Shown here: positions 7,923 to 15,946 of the stretch, in pieces
How positions within the stretch are numbered: position 1 is the first letter of the stretch
Layout of the letters: every line of letters starts with the position of its first letter
Assembly (NCBI GenBank): GCA_017462125.1
Contig: JAFTRQ010000011.1
Span: 1 to 40,930, forward strand
From: Clostridia bacterium
GTDB lineage: Bacteria; Bacillota_A; Clostridia; Oscillospirales; CAG-272
Length of the DNA stretch: 40,930 bases
Direction of reading: 5' to 3'
Notes under the pieces: generated by a model
Database searches by the model: none
The model's input: the letters and a program-made list of their open reading frames with translations, nothing else
Told to the model about the DNA's origin: nothing
Program-made: the position numbers and the translations under genes

Positions 7923-8780
7923 ATGCGAATAAAGATTAGATATAATGCAGAAGCATCTCCCAAGATCATATCATTATTAGATCAATTAGGGGTTCCGTAC
8001 AAGTTGTCAACCCTCTTTAATCCTCCAACAATCCGATTTTATTTGTATGACAATGATATCAGAAAGGAAAAAATTGAGTCTCAATTAAGCGGTTGGAATT
8101 TAATTCTTCCTGAATTGGTTTTTTCAAAATCAGAATATGAAAATGCAACTTGGTACAGGTTTATGCCTAAATATGACAAGATTCCTTCATGTGAAAGTTC
8201 CTTGACATATTCGTTTTTTTGCAAAAACGCAGATGGCAACATAGATTATGATTCCACTCATATGCATCAAATAGGATATTACAGACTAGATAAAACACCT
8301 CGGTGGTCTGGTGAAAAATGTATTTGGTCAGCTACCGGAAATTATAATCACAAGTGGTTTACCAATGACGAAACTCGATCATTTTTAGAAAAAATAGATG
8401 TGACAGGTCTCCGTTTTGATCCTGTGATTGCTAATCACACTGGGCAACCGCTTGCAAATATCTATCAAATTGCATTTGAACATGTTTTGCCTGAGGATTC
8501 CTTGGTTATTGGAAAAGCGTATGGGATTAATAGTATTGTTTCCTGCGATAGTTGCCGTGAAAAGCGTTATTACGTGTGTCCCCACACCTACCAATTATGT
8601 TTGTACGAAGAGTATTTGGGAGATCAAGATGTTTATATGACACAAGCAATATTTGGCCAAGGCTACGGATATCATATGGTAATTGGATCGAAAAAATTTT
8701 ATAGGATTATGAAAGATTGTGCTCTTGATAAATGTTTCAATATTCATCCAATTAGAACAATTCGCAATGAGTCCAATTGA
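7923..8780 (+). CDS. Hypothetical protein, possibly Imm11/double-CXXC-like
   Basis: The 285-residue protein starts at the ATG preceded by GGAGG (7913-7917). I do not recognise it with confidence. Visible are a Cys-rich segment around residues 204-220 (CDSCRE, YVCPH, YQLCLYEE) and a C-terminal segment with Gly-rich HMVIGSKKFYRIMKD followed by FNIHPI. The latter recalls the C-termini of Imm11/DUF1629 immunity proteins, and the cysteines recall double-CXXCG proteins; both are tentative. No signal peptide or membrane segment. The DNA is plainly AT-rich, using TTA, ATA and AAT where neighbours use CTC, ATC and AAC, which points to recent acquisition. Confidence 0.7.
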   Translation: MRIKIRYNAEASPKIISLLDQLGVPYKLSTLFNPPTIRFYLYDNDIRKEKIESQLSGWNLILPELVFSKSEYENATWYRFMPKYDKIPSCESSLTYSFFCKNADGNIDYDSTHMHQIGYYRLDKTPRWSGEKCIWSATGNYNHKWFTNDETRSFLEKIDVTGLRFDPVIANHTGQPLANIYQIAFEHVLPEDSLVIGKAYGINSIVSCDSCREKRYYVCPHTYQLCLYEEYLGDQDVYMTQAIFGQGYGYHMVIGSKKFYRIMKDCALDKCFNIHPIRTIRNESN

Positions 8781-9106
8781 ATATTTGAGACTAAATAACT
8801 TATCACCCCAATAATAAATGAGCTTTATTACACCTCGGCAGGCAAAGCCGTAGGAAAATCGATCCTTACTTTTATACCTCACCTTATACAATTTGTATTA
8901 CTTTTTGTATTGCCAAAAGCAATGCAGTGTGCTATAATCTACTCATTTAAAGTATCCGGCGCAGCACAAGTTCCGTTTGCTTAACTTGTATTTAATATAC
9001 ACTCATTTAGTTAAGCATCCTTAATCATTATGAATGTGACCTTGACTCATAAAAAACTGTATATTTGTATGAAAGCATTATTTTGAAATATACAGGAGGT
9101 AACGTA
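8781..9106. other. Non-coding spacer upstream of lipoprotein operon
   Basis: No gene seen. It contains the promoter at 8910-8938 and, in the leader, an inverted repeat GCTTAACT (8979-8986)/AGTTAAGC (9009-9016). The direct repeat ACTCATTTA occurs at 8941-8949 and 9001-9009. These could form a leader hairpin or operator. Confidence 0.5.
8910..8938 (+). promoter_or_regulatory. Promoter of the 9107-11232 gene group
   Basis: TTGCCA (8910-8915), 17-bp spacer, TATAAT (8933-8938) preceded by TGC. The first start codon is about 165 bases downstream, leaving a long leader. Confidence 0.7.
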
Positions 9107-9727
9107 ATGAAAAAACTGCTTATATTAACGGTAATATTACTGCTTGCGCTGTCTCTCTTTTCCTGCAACACGCAAAAGGACGTTGATGTAATCTCGGATT
9201 CAAGTGAAAATCTGACAGACCGATCTGATATGGAATTTAGCGACGCTGAGTTTGCAATTTTAGAGGCATCGGACAAAATTTTCACTGAAACCTATGGGTT
9301 TAAGGATCTTTCCTTGTTTTACGTCAATATATCAGAGTGGAAGGATCAGAATCGCTATACTGTCAGTTATCATTTGACCTTCAACGGAATCCGCACAGAC
9401 GAATATTACTGTATAGAATTGGATAAAAACAAGGATATGATAAAAACAGACGCTTACGGTAAAGGGGAGTTTTCCAAATATATTGGAGATAAAACCTTTA
9501 TGAATGCCCTGAGTGCCGCCAAGAAAAGTATTGAAATCCAAACAGCCTCGAACAACAAACCCAATCACTTTTATTTCACCGAGCAGGACGGATATCTCTG
9601 CCCCGAAATAATAGTAGACATCGACTCTCCCGAATATCAGACGGACGAAAACGGATATTCCTACGGCGGTTGCGGAATCGACCACGAGCATATCTTTTTC
9701 TCTGAAAAAATCTGTCCCCTCACATAA
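9107..9727 (+). CDS. Small lipoprotein of unknown function
   Basis: The start at 9107 follows AGGAGG and gives a classical lipoprotein signal: MKK, a hydrophobic stretch of leucines/isoleucines and the lipobox LFSC with Cys20. The mature part of about 186 residues is acidic and shows no domain I can name. It ends in a segment with clustered Gly/Tyr and CGIDHEH. It is probably anchored to the outer face of the membrane. The downstream GNAT gene begins 26 bases later, so the two are likely co-transcribed. Confidence 0.8.
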   Translation: MKKLLILTVILLLALSLFSCNTQKDVDVISDSSENLTDRSDMEFSDAEFAILEASDKIFTETYGFKDLSLFYVNISEWKDQNRYTVSYHLTFNGIRTDEYYCIELDKNKDMIKTDAYGKGEFSKYIGDKTFMNALSAAKKSIEIQTASNNKPNHFYFTEQDGYLCPEIIVDIDSPEYQTDENGYSYGGCGIDHEHIFFSEKICPLT

Positions 9728-9753
9728 GAATTATTGTAAAGGACAAAGTTAAA

Positions 9754-10323
9754 ATGATCACACTTCGCAAAGCAACATCCGCAGACGGCAATTCTCTCGC
9801 CGCAATTTACAAGCACTACGTTGAAAACACCGCCGTCACCTTTGAATATATAGCACCAAGCGGCAACGAATTCGCCGAGCGCATCGCCCACAAGACCGAA
9901 AAATACCCCTTCATCGTCGCGGAAGAGGACGGCAGACCCATCGGTTATGCCTACGCCTCGGAATACCGCGAAAGAGCGGCATATTCCTGGGACGTGGAGA
10001 CCTCGGTCTACGTGGACGTTGAGCATCAGGGCAGAGGGATCGGCAGGCGGTTATATGCCGCACTTGAAGAGATACTGAAGCTGCAGAACGTAGTCAATCT
10101 TTACGCCTGCATCACCTATCCCAACACTTACAGCGTAGCGATGCACGAGCATATGGGCTTTGAGTATATCGGCAGATTCCATTCCGCGGGCTTTAAATTC
10201 GGCAAATGGCGCGACGTCTCTTGGTTTGAAAAGCAGATCAATTGCCCGCCCGAGCCTATGCCCGTGATCCCATACCCTTGTCTTGACGAAGCACAGGTTG
10301 AGCGGATCTTAAGCAATTATTAA
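9754..10323 (+). CDS. GNAT N-acetyltransferase, phosphinothricin-acetyltransferase-like
   Basis: The 189-residue protein begins MITLRKATSADGNSLAAIY and contains the acetyl-CoA pyrophosphate-binding loop HQGRGIGRRLY (about residues 91-101). SVAMHEHMGFEYIGRF (about 129-144) is a strong signature of the PAT/Bar-like GNAT group, which acetylates small amines such as methionine sulfoximine or phosphinothricin. The natural substrate here is unknown. AAAGGA at 9738-9743 supports the start. Cytoplasmic. Confidence 0.88.
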   Translation: MITLRKATSADGNSLAAIYKHYVENTAVTFEYIAPSGNEFAERIAHKTEKYPFIVAEEDGRPIGYAYASEYRERAAYSWDVETSVYVDVEHQGRGIGRRLYAALEEILKLQNVVNLYACITYPNTYSVAMHEHMGFEYIGRFHSAGFKFGKWRDVSWFEKQINCPPEPMPVIPYPCLDEAQVERILSNY

Positions 10324-10347
10324 TCGAACACTGATGGAGGTAGCATT

Positions 10348-11232
10348 ATGAAGCTCGAATACAAAAAGTTAGGAAACATCTGTCACGGTCAGGACGGCTG
10401 TGTTTGGGAAAACCTCATTTTCCGCTTTGGAGGAGACGGCATCTGTCGCGTTTACGACTTGAACGATCTTGCACCCCTCGAGAACGGAGAAGCCAAGCGT
10501 ATCGCTACCTTTAAGCTTGACAAAGCAGACGACATCTGCCCTCATTGCAACTCGGTCTGCTTCGGAAAAGAAAGATATGCAGAGGACGACGAATATCCCC
10601 TGCTCTATTGCAACCTCTACAACTCCTACGACGGCAAGGAGGACGAAATGTGGGGCGTTTGCTGTGTCTACCGCCTGCAGAGAGACGGAGAGGGATTTAT
10701 GACCACCTTGGTGCAGATCATAGAGATCGGATTTGCTCACAATGCAGACCTTTGGTGCTCCCGTCGCCCCGGTGAGGGTCGTGATATGCGCCCCTTCGGC
10801 AACTTTGTCGTTGACGCAGAAAACGGCTTATATCACTGCTTCGTTATGCGCGACAAGCCTCAGAAGACCCGTTATTTTACGTTCAAGCTCCCCAAGATAG
10901 CGGACGGTCAGCTTGATCCTCGCTTCAACGTCAATCGCGTAATTCTCACGGAAGCCGATATCCTCTCAAAATACGATTGTGACTATTCAAGCTATCTCCA
11001 AGGTGCTTGCGTGCATAACGGATTGATCTATTCCACGGAGGGCGGCACAAAGAGCTATACAAGTCCTGCCACGCTGACGATCTCGGATCCCAAAGCATTC
11101 CGTCAGATCCTCCGCCTCAGTCTGATCTATTTCGGTCTTGAAAATGAGCCCGAATTCATTTATTTTGTTGGCGACCGCTGCATCTATATCGATAATATCG
11201 GCGGCGTTTTCGAGCTGTTCATCGAGATATAA
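10348..11232 (+). CDS. Hypothetical protein, possibly beta-propeller-like
   Basis: The 294-residue protein follows the GNAT gene by 24 bases and has GGAGG at 10336-10340. It has no signal peptide. Repeated short segments of the type GxxYxC or NGLIYSTEGG with aromatic and aspartate residues suggest a beta-rich, propeller-like fold, but I cannot assign a family. Several cysteines, including CPHCNSVC near residues 64-71, could bind a metal, though the pattern is not a recognised finger. A strong terminator follows immediately, so it is probably the last gene of the transcript starting at 8910. Confidence 0.75.
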   Translation: MKLEYKKLGNICHGQDGCVWENLIFRFGGDGICRVYDLNDLAPLENGEAKRIATFKLDKADDICPHCNSVCFGKERYAEDDEYPLLYCNLYNSYDGKEDEMWGVCCVYRLQRDGEGFMTTLVQIIEIGFAHNADLWCSRRPGEGRDMRPFGNFVVDAENGLYHCFVMRDKPQKTRYFTFKLPKIADGQLDPRFNVNRVILTEADILSKYDCDYSSYLQGACVHNGLIYSTEGGTKSYTSPATLTISDPKAFRQILRLSLIYFGLENEPEFIYFVGDRCIYIDNIGGVFELFIEI

Positions 11233-11237
11233 AAAAC

Positions 11238-11272
11238 AACCTGCGTTCTCTTTCGAGCGCAGGTTATTTTTT
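11238..11272 (+). terminator. Intrinsic terminator after 10348-11232
   Basis: AACCTGCG (11238-11245) pairs with CGCAGGTT (11258-11265), followed by ATTTTTT. An A-run upstream (11231-11236) lets it also act for the convergent GH105 gene on the other strand. Confidence 0.9.
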
Positions 11273-11285
11273 CATAATATAGGCT

Positions 11286-12452
11286 TTATATTCTAATCAT
11301 CTCGGAATAAGCCATGATAAAAGGGCCGATTCCCTTTCCCTCGTTGACCTTATACCACGACAGATTTTCGTAATTGTTCACACCCGAAGCCGCCGCCATA
11401 AGATATATGTCGGTCAAGCCGTCCTCCGCATACTTTTCCTCCACCATACAGCAGAAAGCCTTTTTTGCGGCGGACGCATATTTACCGTCAATGTCGTCGA
11501 TCCAACCGAGGCGTATTGCCTTCAGGATGCAATAGACCATCATCGCGCTTCCGCTGGTTTCAAGACGATTGCTGTCCGTCAGAGGCTGATCCACAAGATT
11601 CTTCCACATTCCCGAAGCATCCTGATATTTCAGCATTCCGTCAATAAAGAGTTTGAGGTCATTTTTCATTCGGGGAATATACTTTTCGGGCATATACTCC
11701 ATCACATCGACCTGCGCCATAGCATACCAGCCAATGGCACGAAGCCAAAAGAACTTACATACATCGTCTTTTCCGTTGCCCGCGTGGTAATACAAGCCCT
11801 CAGGCGAGCGCAGCTCATCCGCTACCCAACAAAAGCGCTTGAATATCTTATCAAGCTGCTCATCGTCTCCTGTGAGCCTTGCGTATCTTGTAAGGAATGG
11901 CTGAATCATATAGATTCCGTCAAGCCAGACCTTATATTTTGGCATTTTCCCGCCTGCCCATGAGTGCCAGTAGTTTCCACCAAGTGTCTCCTCCGAATAT
12001 TTCGCGTTAACAACGGTAAGATCGTGGTAAAGCGATGCCAAAACGCGGGCATATTCTTCATTCAATGGATTATCCTTGCCACCGTCAAGGCATATGCGCG
12101 CAAGAAGGCTGGCGGTCTTATAGCAGTCAACGCCGTGGTATGGCACGTATCCCGCATGCTCGTTGAGTTGTCCGTCGGTTATCATAGCGTCAAGAAAGCT
12201 ACGGACATACTCGATCAGCTTTTCATCTCCCGATTGCTCGTAAATGTACTTCAAGCCCTCAAAGATGACTCCGTTGTAATAGCTCCATGAGTAAAGATAT
12301 GGCTGACCGTTCTTCTTACAGCGATGCTCGTTATCCCAGCTAAAAAAATCATTTTCGCTTTTCACGATTCTCTCGGGGTAATTTACAGATGAGCCGTAAG
12401 TCAAATTTTCAATAAAGCTCTCCGATATCTCAAGTGCCTTTTTAATTCTCAT
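11286..12452 (-). CDS. Glycoside hydrolase family 105/88-like unsaturated uronyl hydrolase
   Basis: The protein resembles YteR-type enzymes, which remove the unsaturated uronic acid left at the non-reducing end by polysaccharide lyases. Visible landmarks are YLYSWSYYNGVIFEG near the start, KVWLDGIYMIQPF with the probable catalytic Asp, WLRAIGWYAMA, and LETSGSAMMVYCILKA near the end. No signal peptide, so it acts inside the cell. I prefer the ATG at 12452 (388 aa) because AAGGA lies nine bases upstream; an in-frame ATG at 12470 has no ribosome site but aligns with an ATG in the lyase leader. It pairs functionally with the heparinase-like lyase upstream. Confidence 0.88.
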   Translation of the reverse strand: MRIKKALEISESFIENLTYGSSVNYPERIVKSENDFFSWDNEHRCKKNGQPYLYSWSYYNGVIFEGLKYIYEQSGDEKLIEYVRSFLDAMITDGQLNEHAGYVPYHGVDCYKTASLLARICLDGGKDNPLNEEYARVLASLYHDLTVVNAKYSEETLGGNYWHSWAGGKMPKYKVWLDGIYMIQPFLTRYARLTGDDEQLDKIFKRFCWVADELRSPEGLYYHAGNGKDDVCKFFWLRAIGWYAMAQVDVMEYMPEKYIPRMKNDLKLFIDGMLKYQDASGMWKNLVDQPLTDSNRLETSGSAMMVYCILKAIRLGWIDDIDGKYASAAKKAFCCMVEEKYAEDGLTDIYLMAAASGVNNYENLSWYKVNEGKGIGPFIMAYSEMIRI

Positions 12453-12470
12453 TTCAATTTTTCCTTCCAT

Positions 12471-12537
12471 ATTAAATCTTGTATGATATAGTTATCACCA
12501 AATCATACCCTTTCTAAGATTTTACAATTAACTCTAA
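12471..12537 (-). promoter_or_regulatory. Leader element shared with the lyase gene (copy 1)
   Basis: This 67-base segment aligns with 15556-15622 with about 55 identical positions and matching spacing from GTATGATATA to the far end. It contains the inverted repeat GTATGAT/ATCATAC (12481-12487, 12502-12508). On the minus strand it reads AGAAAGG, then a GTG (12498) opening a short frame V-I-T-I-S-Y-K-I followed by TAA, which ends one base before the ATG at 12470. It may be an operator, a translation-coupling leader, or a duplicated promoter. Confidence 0.6.
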
Positions 12538-12544
12538 TTTAGAC

Positions 12545-12589
12545 GATTTTGAAGAATGAAGGAGCGTAGCGTGTGAATTCTTCAAAATC
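12545..12589 (-). repeat. 13-bp inverted repeat between lyase and GH105 genes
   Basis: GATTTTGAAGAAT (12545-12557) and ATTCTTCAAAATC (12577-12589) are exact reverse complements with a 19-base loop. There is no T-run, so this is more likely an intergenic palindrome or RNA-stability hairpin than a terminator. Rest of 12590-12652: nothing recognisable. Confidence 0.65.
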
Positions 12590-12652
12590 AGTGCGCGCCG
12601 CAAGAAAATAGTGGTATAATTAACACCGTGAACTTCTTGCTGATATAAAGTA

Positions 12653-15583
12653 TCAAATGCTGCCAAGGCAGATCATTCCGCCGTGACGGTCAAACTCAAC
12701 TTCTTTACCATTTAGAAATACCGAAGTAATACCTTCGGGGGATTCAAAGGTGATCCTTGCGCGCTCGATATTTTCATCCTTACTGATGATATAAGCTTTG
12801 TTATTTTCAAACGTGATCTCTATGTTTTCGAGTCTTCTGTCACTTGACACAAGCGTTTTGTTGTCACGCAGTAAGCAAGAACCGTTGTACATAGAAATAA
12901 AAGACGGAAAAACAGCGGAGCTGTCTTGAAGTATGATAGATCCCGTTGAGTCGGCTGAATATATGCCGAAGCTTCTCAGGGAAGGCTCCTTTTCAAAGGA
13001 ATTATAATACAATATATCGAACGGTTCCTCGTTCCCGCGTGATAAGGATATATTCTTAGCACAAGATGCAGTGTTCGGAACGTTGATATCAATATTATGC
13101 GTGTAGATTTCAACCTCCGCACCATCCCAAAACGGACACAGCAGAGTGTTGAATATTCTCGCTCCTACCCCCTCTTGAGAATAGCAAAAATACTGTGTAG
13201 GAGAAGAGCTTAAGGCGGAATATCCTTCCTCAAGCGTAAGAGTAAGATCCTTTGTATCCATTTGGGCAATATAGAGATTGGACCCACTCTTATAATTGGT
13301 TTTTCCCACCTTAGTAACAGTATTTATTACGGGATAAGAGGGGAGAGGCGCATAAGTGTGCCAGTTCTGTGTATAGGAATGTACTTCCGTATCACCTCCA
13401 TCAGGTCTTACCATATCCGAAACGATAATAAGGTTTTTGGATTTTATATAGCTTACGTTGCGGTAATGACGGAAGCCCTCATTGGCATCGGTCCACGATT
13501 CGATCTTGTCAACCGTTGCTCCGGGATAGAGCTCAAGAAAAGAATCACCGTTAGGGAGACTCGGGTTATTGTTGTAAAGAAAGTTACTGCCTCTTTGCGG
13601 TTTCCCGTCTATCTCTATTGTATTGTGGGAACGAGTGGTGTGTCTTTGCCATTTGAAATGGGGATGCTGTCCATCGTATGAGGTCATGCTTGTATCGGCG
13701 ATAAGCTCCTTGTCACCGGCAAAGAAGGTTAGCATCAAAGAATCCTTATGGTTATGGTTCCCACCGTTTTTTGCCGACATAAATATCATAGAATCCTGCG
13801 TACCCCATCCGGTGCGACAGGCTACGGTTTTAAGCCTTTCAAAATATGCCGCTGTTTTGGACGGCTTGACACCCTCTGCGCCGTCAGATGCTACGTAGCG
13901 AAGTTCATCGTCATTTGAAAGAGCAAGATATTGCTTGATCGCCCCAACGGTATTGGGAGCACCGCCCTCACCGAAATGCGTCGTTTGGTGATTAGGATAG
14001 GAGTTGTACATCAAATAGAACAGGAAATTATGAAGCCTATCGTTAAACCAATCGGGAATAGGATCACCGGAGTGCTGTAAATATTTGTATATGGTAAGAA
14101 AATAATTTACCATTGAAGACGCATAACCAAATGTAGCCTCCTGATAGCATCCGTCATCGTTGACAAGCACGTGCGCTACCGTGTTGAGCCTTTCGTCAGC
14201 CAGTTTCTTCCATTTGTTTCTGTCAGCATACTCGGGAAAATACGTGCATATCCCTTCCGTCCCCTTTACGTGCCAAAGTCCGCGGTTGGTTTCAGCATAG
14301 TTGTTAGGTGTCGGCTCACTTGTGGCACCCTTGTAAAGAATACCGGCGCCGTTATAGAGATAGGTCATCTCTTCCCAAAGCCATTTGAGTATATCGGTCA
14401 TCTCTTCCGCGCCGAATCCCTCATAATCAAGAAAGGCAGCGAACAGACCGGGAAGGCGGCAACATCGATCCGCCGACTCAATATCTCGTCTGGCGGGAAT
14501 ATTTTCGACTTCAATCTTTCCTGACGTATCCTGAATAAAATCCAGGGTCAGTTCAATGGCGCGATCCAAATATTGGTCATTTTTATCTCGTACACCTTCG
14601 ATAGCTATTGATGTTATCCCGTAAAATCTCGTGTTGAAGTTAAAATATTCGCTGGGGCAATTATCGGGCCAGATCCAATCAAAGCCCCCGGGAATACCCT
14701 TCCAGGAATAATGTGAGATTTTGAAGTCTGCCCACGTCATAGGAGCAAAGGGGCCTATTTCTTCCTCGTGCTCTGCCCAAGATCTGTTATAAGCGGAAAA
14801 AATATGGATCTCATGTGCTTTTTCGCTTACAAGAGAAGATCCTTCCTCGGGAACGATCTTTGCGTAAAGCTTCAGATATGCCTTTTTGGCGTTAGAGGGT
14901 ATCATATTGCTGTCGAATGCAACGTAGGTGCGTCTTGACTGATTACTGTACGGTTTATATCTGCCCTCCGATGTTTGATAGTATGAATCTTTTATATAAA
15001 GCTCCTTTGACCTGCCGTAATTTTGCTTGCTGTAATCGGCGACGTCGTCATATCCTCGAATATACGTATCTCTGACAGGAAGCAGCTCTACCGTTGTCTG
15101 ATCGTCACAAATGATTTCGAGCCGAGGGGAATATTCCGATTCTCTGGATGCGATGCAGACCATATCCATTGTTTTATCAAATGAGCTTAATAAAAAGACA
15201 CTGCTTTTGCTTTCCCCAAGATCGATCTTATATTCCTTGTATTCATATGCGTTTTCAACGGTAAATCTCGTTATATACGGCTCTGCAAAATTGTAAACAT
15301 CCTGCATATTCAGATATGCGCATTCTTTTCTTGCACTAATATCAAAATCCGCGTGCGGGATATTTCTTCTGTTGCGGTAATAATTAAGAAGCGCATTCTT
15401 TGCGGCTGTATAATCGCCTTTTTTTACAAATGCTTCAACCTCACAAAGCTTCGGGGAATAGGAATAATTCAATCGACTTTCCTTTGCCCACGTTTCATTT
15501 GACGGATCCCATTCGCCAAAAAATATTTGATCGCTGATATGAGAGATGCTTTTCATATTAATCTTGTATGATATAGTTTTCAC
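12653..15583 (-). CDS. Heparinase II/III-like polysaccharide lyase with inserted DNRLRE-like domain
   Basis: The large protein (976 aa from GTG 15583; 967 from ATG 15556) has an N-terminal region like heparinase II/III N-domains. Residues about 168-275 look like a DNRLRE/CBM-type beta-sandwich: VRDTYIRGYDD, NYGRSKELYI, YVAFDSNMIPSNAKKAYLKLY. An alpha-toroid follows (NNYAETNRG, CYQEATFGYA), then the C-terminal lyase domain with GGNHNHKDS (His610, His612, Asp614) and the segment TRSHNTIEIDGK. Such lyases cleave uronate-containing polysaccharides by elimination. No signal peptide, so substrate is probably imported oligosaccharide. The GTG start has AAAGGA nine bases upstream. Substrate unknown. 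Confidence 0.87.
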   Translation of the reverse strand: MKTISYKINMKSISHISDQIFFGEWDPSNETWAKESRLNYSYSPKLCEVEAFVKKGDYTAAKNALLNYYRNRRNIPHADFDISARKECAYLNMQDVYNFAEPYITRFTVENAYEYKEYKIDLGESKSSVFLLSSFDKTMDMVCIASRESEYSPRLEIICDDQTTVELLPVRDTYIRGYDDVADYSKQNYGRSKELYIKDSYYQTSEGRYKPYSNQSRRTYVAFDSNMIPSNAKKAYLKLYAKIVPEEGSSLVSEKAHEIHIFSAYNRSWAEHEEEIGPFAPMTWADFKISHYSWKGIPGGFDWIWPDNCPSEYFNFNTRFYGITSIAIEGVRDKNDQYLDRAIELTLDFIQDTSGKIEVENIPARRDIESADRCCRLPGLFAAFLDYEGFGAEEMTDILKWLWEEMTYLYNGAGILYKGATSEPTPNNYAETNRGLWHVKGTEGICTYFPEYADRNKWKKLADERLNTVAHVLVNDDGCYQEATFGYASSMVNYFLTIYKYLQHSGDPIPDWFNDRLHNFLFYLMYNSYPNHQTTHFGEGGAPNTVGAIKQYLALSNDDELRYVASDGAEGVKPSKTAAYFERLKTVACRTGWGTQDSMIFMSAKNGGNHNHKDSLMLTFFAGDKELIADTSMTSYDGQHPHFKWQRHTTRSHNTIEIDGKPQRGSNFLYNNNPSLPNGDSFLELYPGATVDKIESWTDANEGFRHYRNVSYIKSKNLIIVSDMVRPDGGDTEVHSYTQNWHTYAPLPSYPVINTVTKVGKTNYKSGSNLYIAQMDTKDLTLTLEEGYSALSSSPTQYFCYSQEGVGARIFNTLLCPFWDGAEVEIYTHNIDINVPNTASCAKNISLSRGNEEPFDILYYNSFEKEPSLRSFGIYSADSTGSIILQDSSAVFPSFISMYNGSCLLRDNKTLVSSDRRLENIEITFENNKAYIISKDENIERARITFESPEGITSVFLNGKEVEFDRHGGMICLGSI

Positions 15584-15622
15584 TAAATCGTATCCTTTCT
15601 AAGATTCCACGCTCAACTCTAA
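15556..15622 (-). promoter_or_regulatory. Leader element shared with the GH105 gene (copy 2)
   Basis: The counterpart of 12471-12537. On the minus strand it contains AGAAAGGA, then GTG (15583) opening V-K-T-I-S-Y-K-I-N-M. Here, unlike in copy 1, one base fewer before the ATG keeps the frame open into the lyase. The blocks GTATGATATA and TTTCTAAGAT are identical in both copies. The GTATGAT/ATCATAC pairing of copy 1 is only partly kept (ATCGTAT). Confidence 0.6.
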
Positions 15623-15669
15623 GGTGTGTGCACGAACGCCTTTCTTTTGTAAATCTCAGCGGGAAGATT

Positions 15670-15786
15670 TCATATCTTTTCAACCGCGGCCTTTGGGTCG
15701 GGTGAGCGTCTGTACACGGCGTGGGTATCGGGCGTAATACACTTCACCCGTTTTGTGAAAATGTTTTGGATTTCAAAAGCAAGCAT
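15670..15786 (-). CDS. Small ORF, 38 aa, upstream of the lyase gene
   Basis: On the minus strand AGGAGG stands seven bases before an ATG that opens 38 codons, MLAFEIQNIFTKRVKCITPD and on to VEKI-stop. The ribosome site is as good as any in the window and a promoter-like sequence lies just upstream. I do not recognise the peptide. It may be a real small protein, a leader peptide, or the surviving N-terminus of a deleted gene; about 85 bases separate its stop from the lyase start. Confidence 0.4.
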   Translation of the reverse strand: MLAFEIQNIFTKRVKCITPDTHAVYRRSPDPKAAVEKI

Positions 15787-15818
15787 TATGCATCCTCCTA
15801 TCAGACGTCTTCAACACA

Positions 15819-15847
15819 ATTTTATCACAAAACTAAAATGGTGAAAA
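15819..15847 (-). promoter_or_regulatory. Candidate promoter of the small ORF/lyase/GH105 locus
   Basis: Read on the minus strand: TTTTCA (15847-15842), 17 bp, TAAAAT (15824-15819) preceded by TGA. The -35 match is weak (four of six) but the -10 is good and the AGGAGG start follows 33 bases later. Confidence 0.45.
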
Positions 15848-15892
15848 TAGCAAATCTTGATAAATTTAATACAAAATGTTGCAATTCTCACC
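15840..15892. promoter_or_regulatory. Candidate operator: 14-bp imperfect inverted repeat
   Basis: GGTGAAAATAGCAA (15840-15853) and TTGCAATTCTCACC (15879-15892) are reverse complements at 12 of 14 positions, separated by 25 bases. The first half covers the candidate -35 of the lyase locus. This is the arrangement expected of a sugar-responsive repressor or activator site; no regulator gene is adjacent. The rest of 15893-15946 holds nothing recognisable. Confidence 0.45.
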
Positions 15893-15946
15893 ATTATACA
15901 ATATTAAATTAGGTAAACACTTAAAAAATCAAAAAAACAGCTTATA

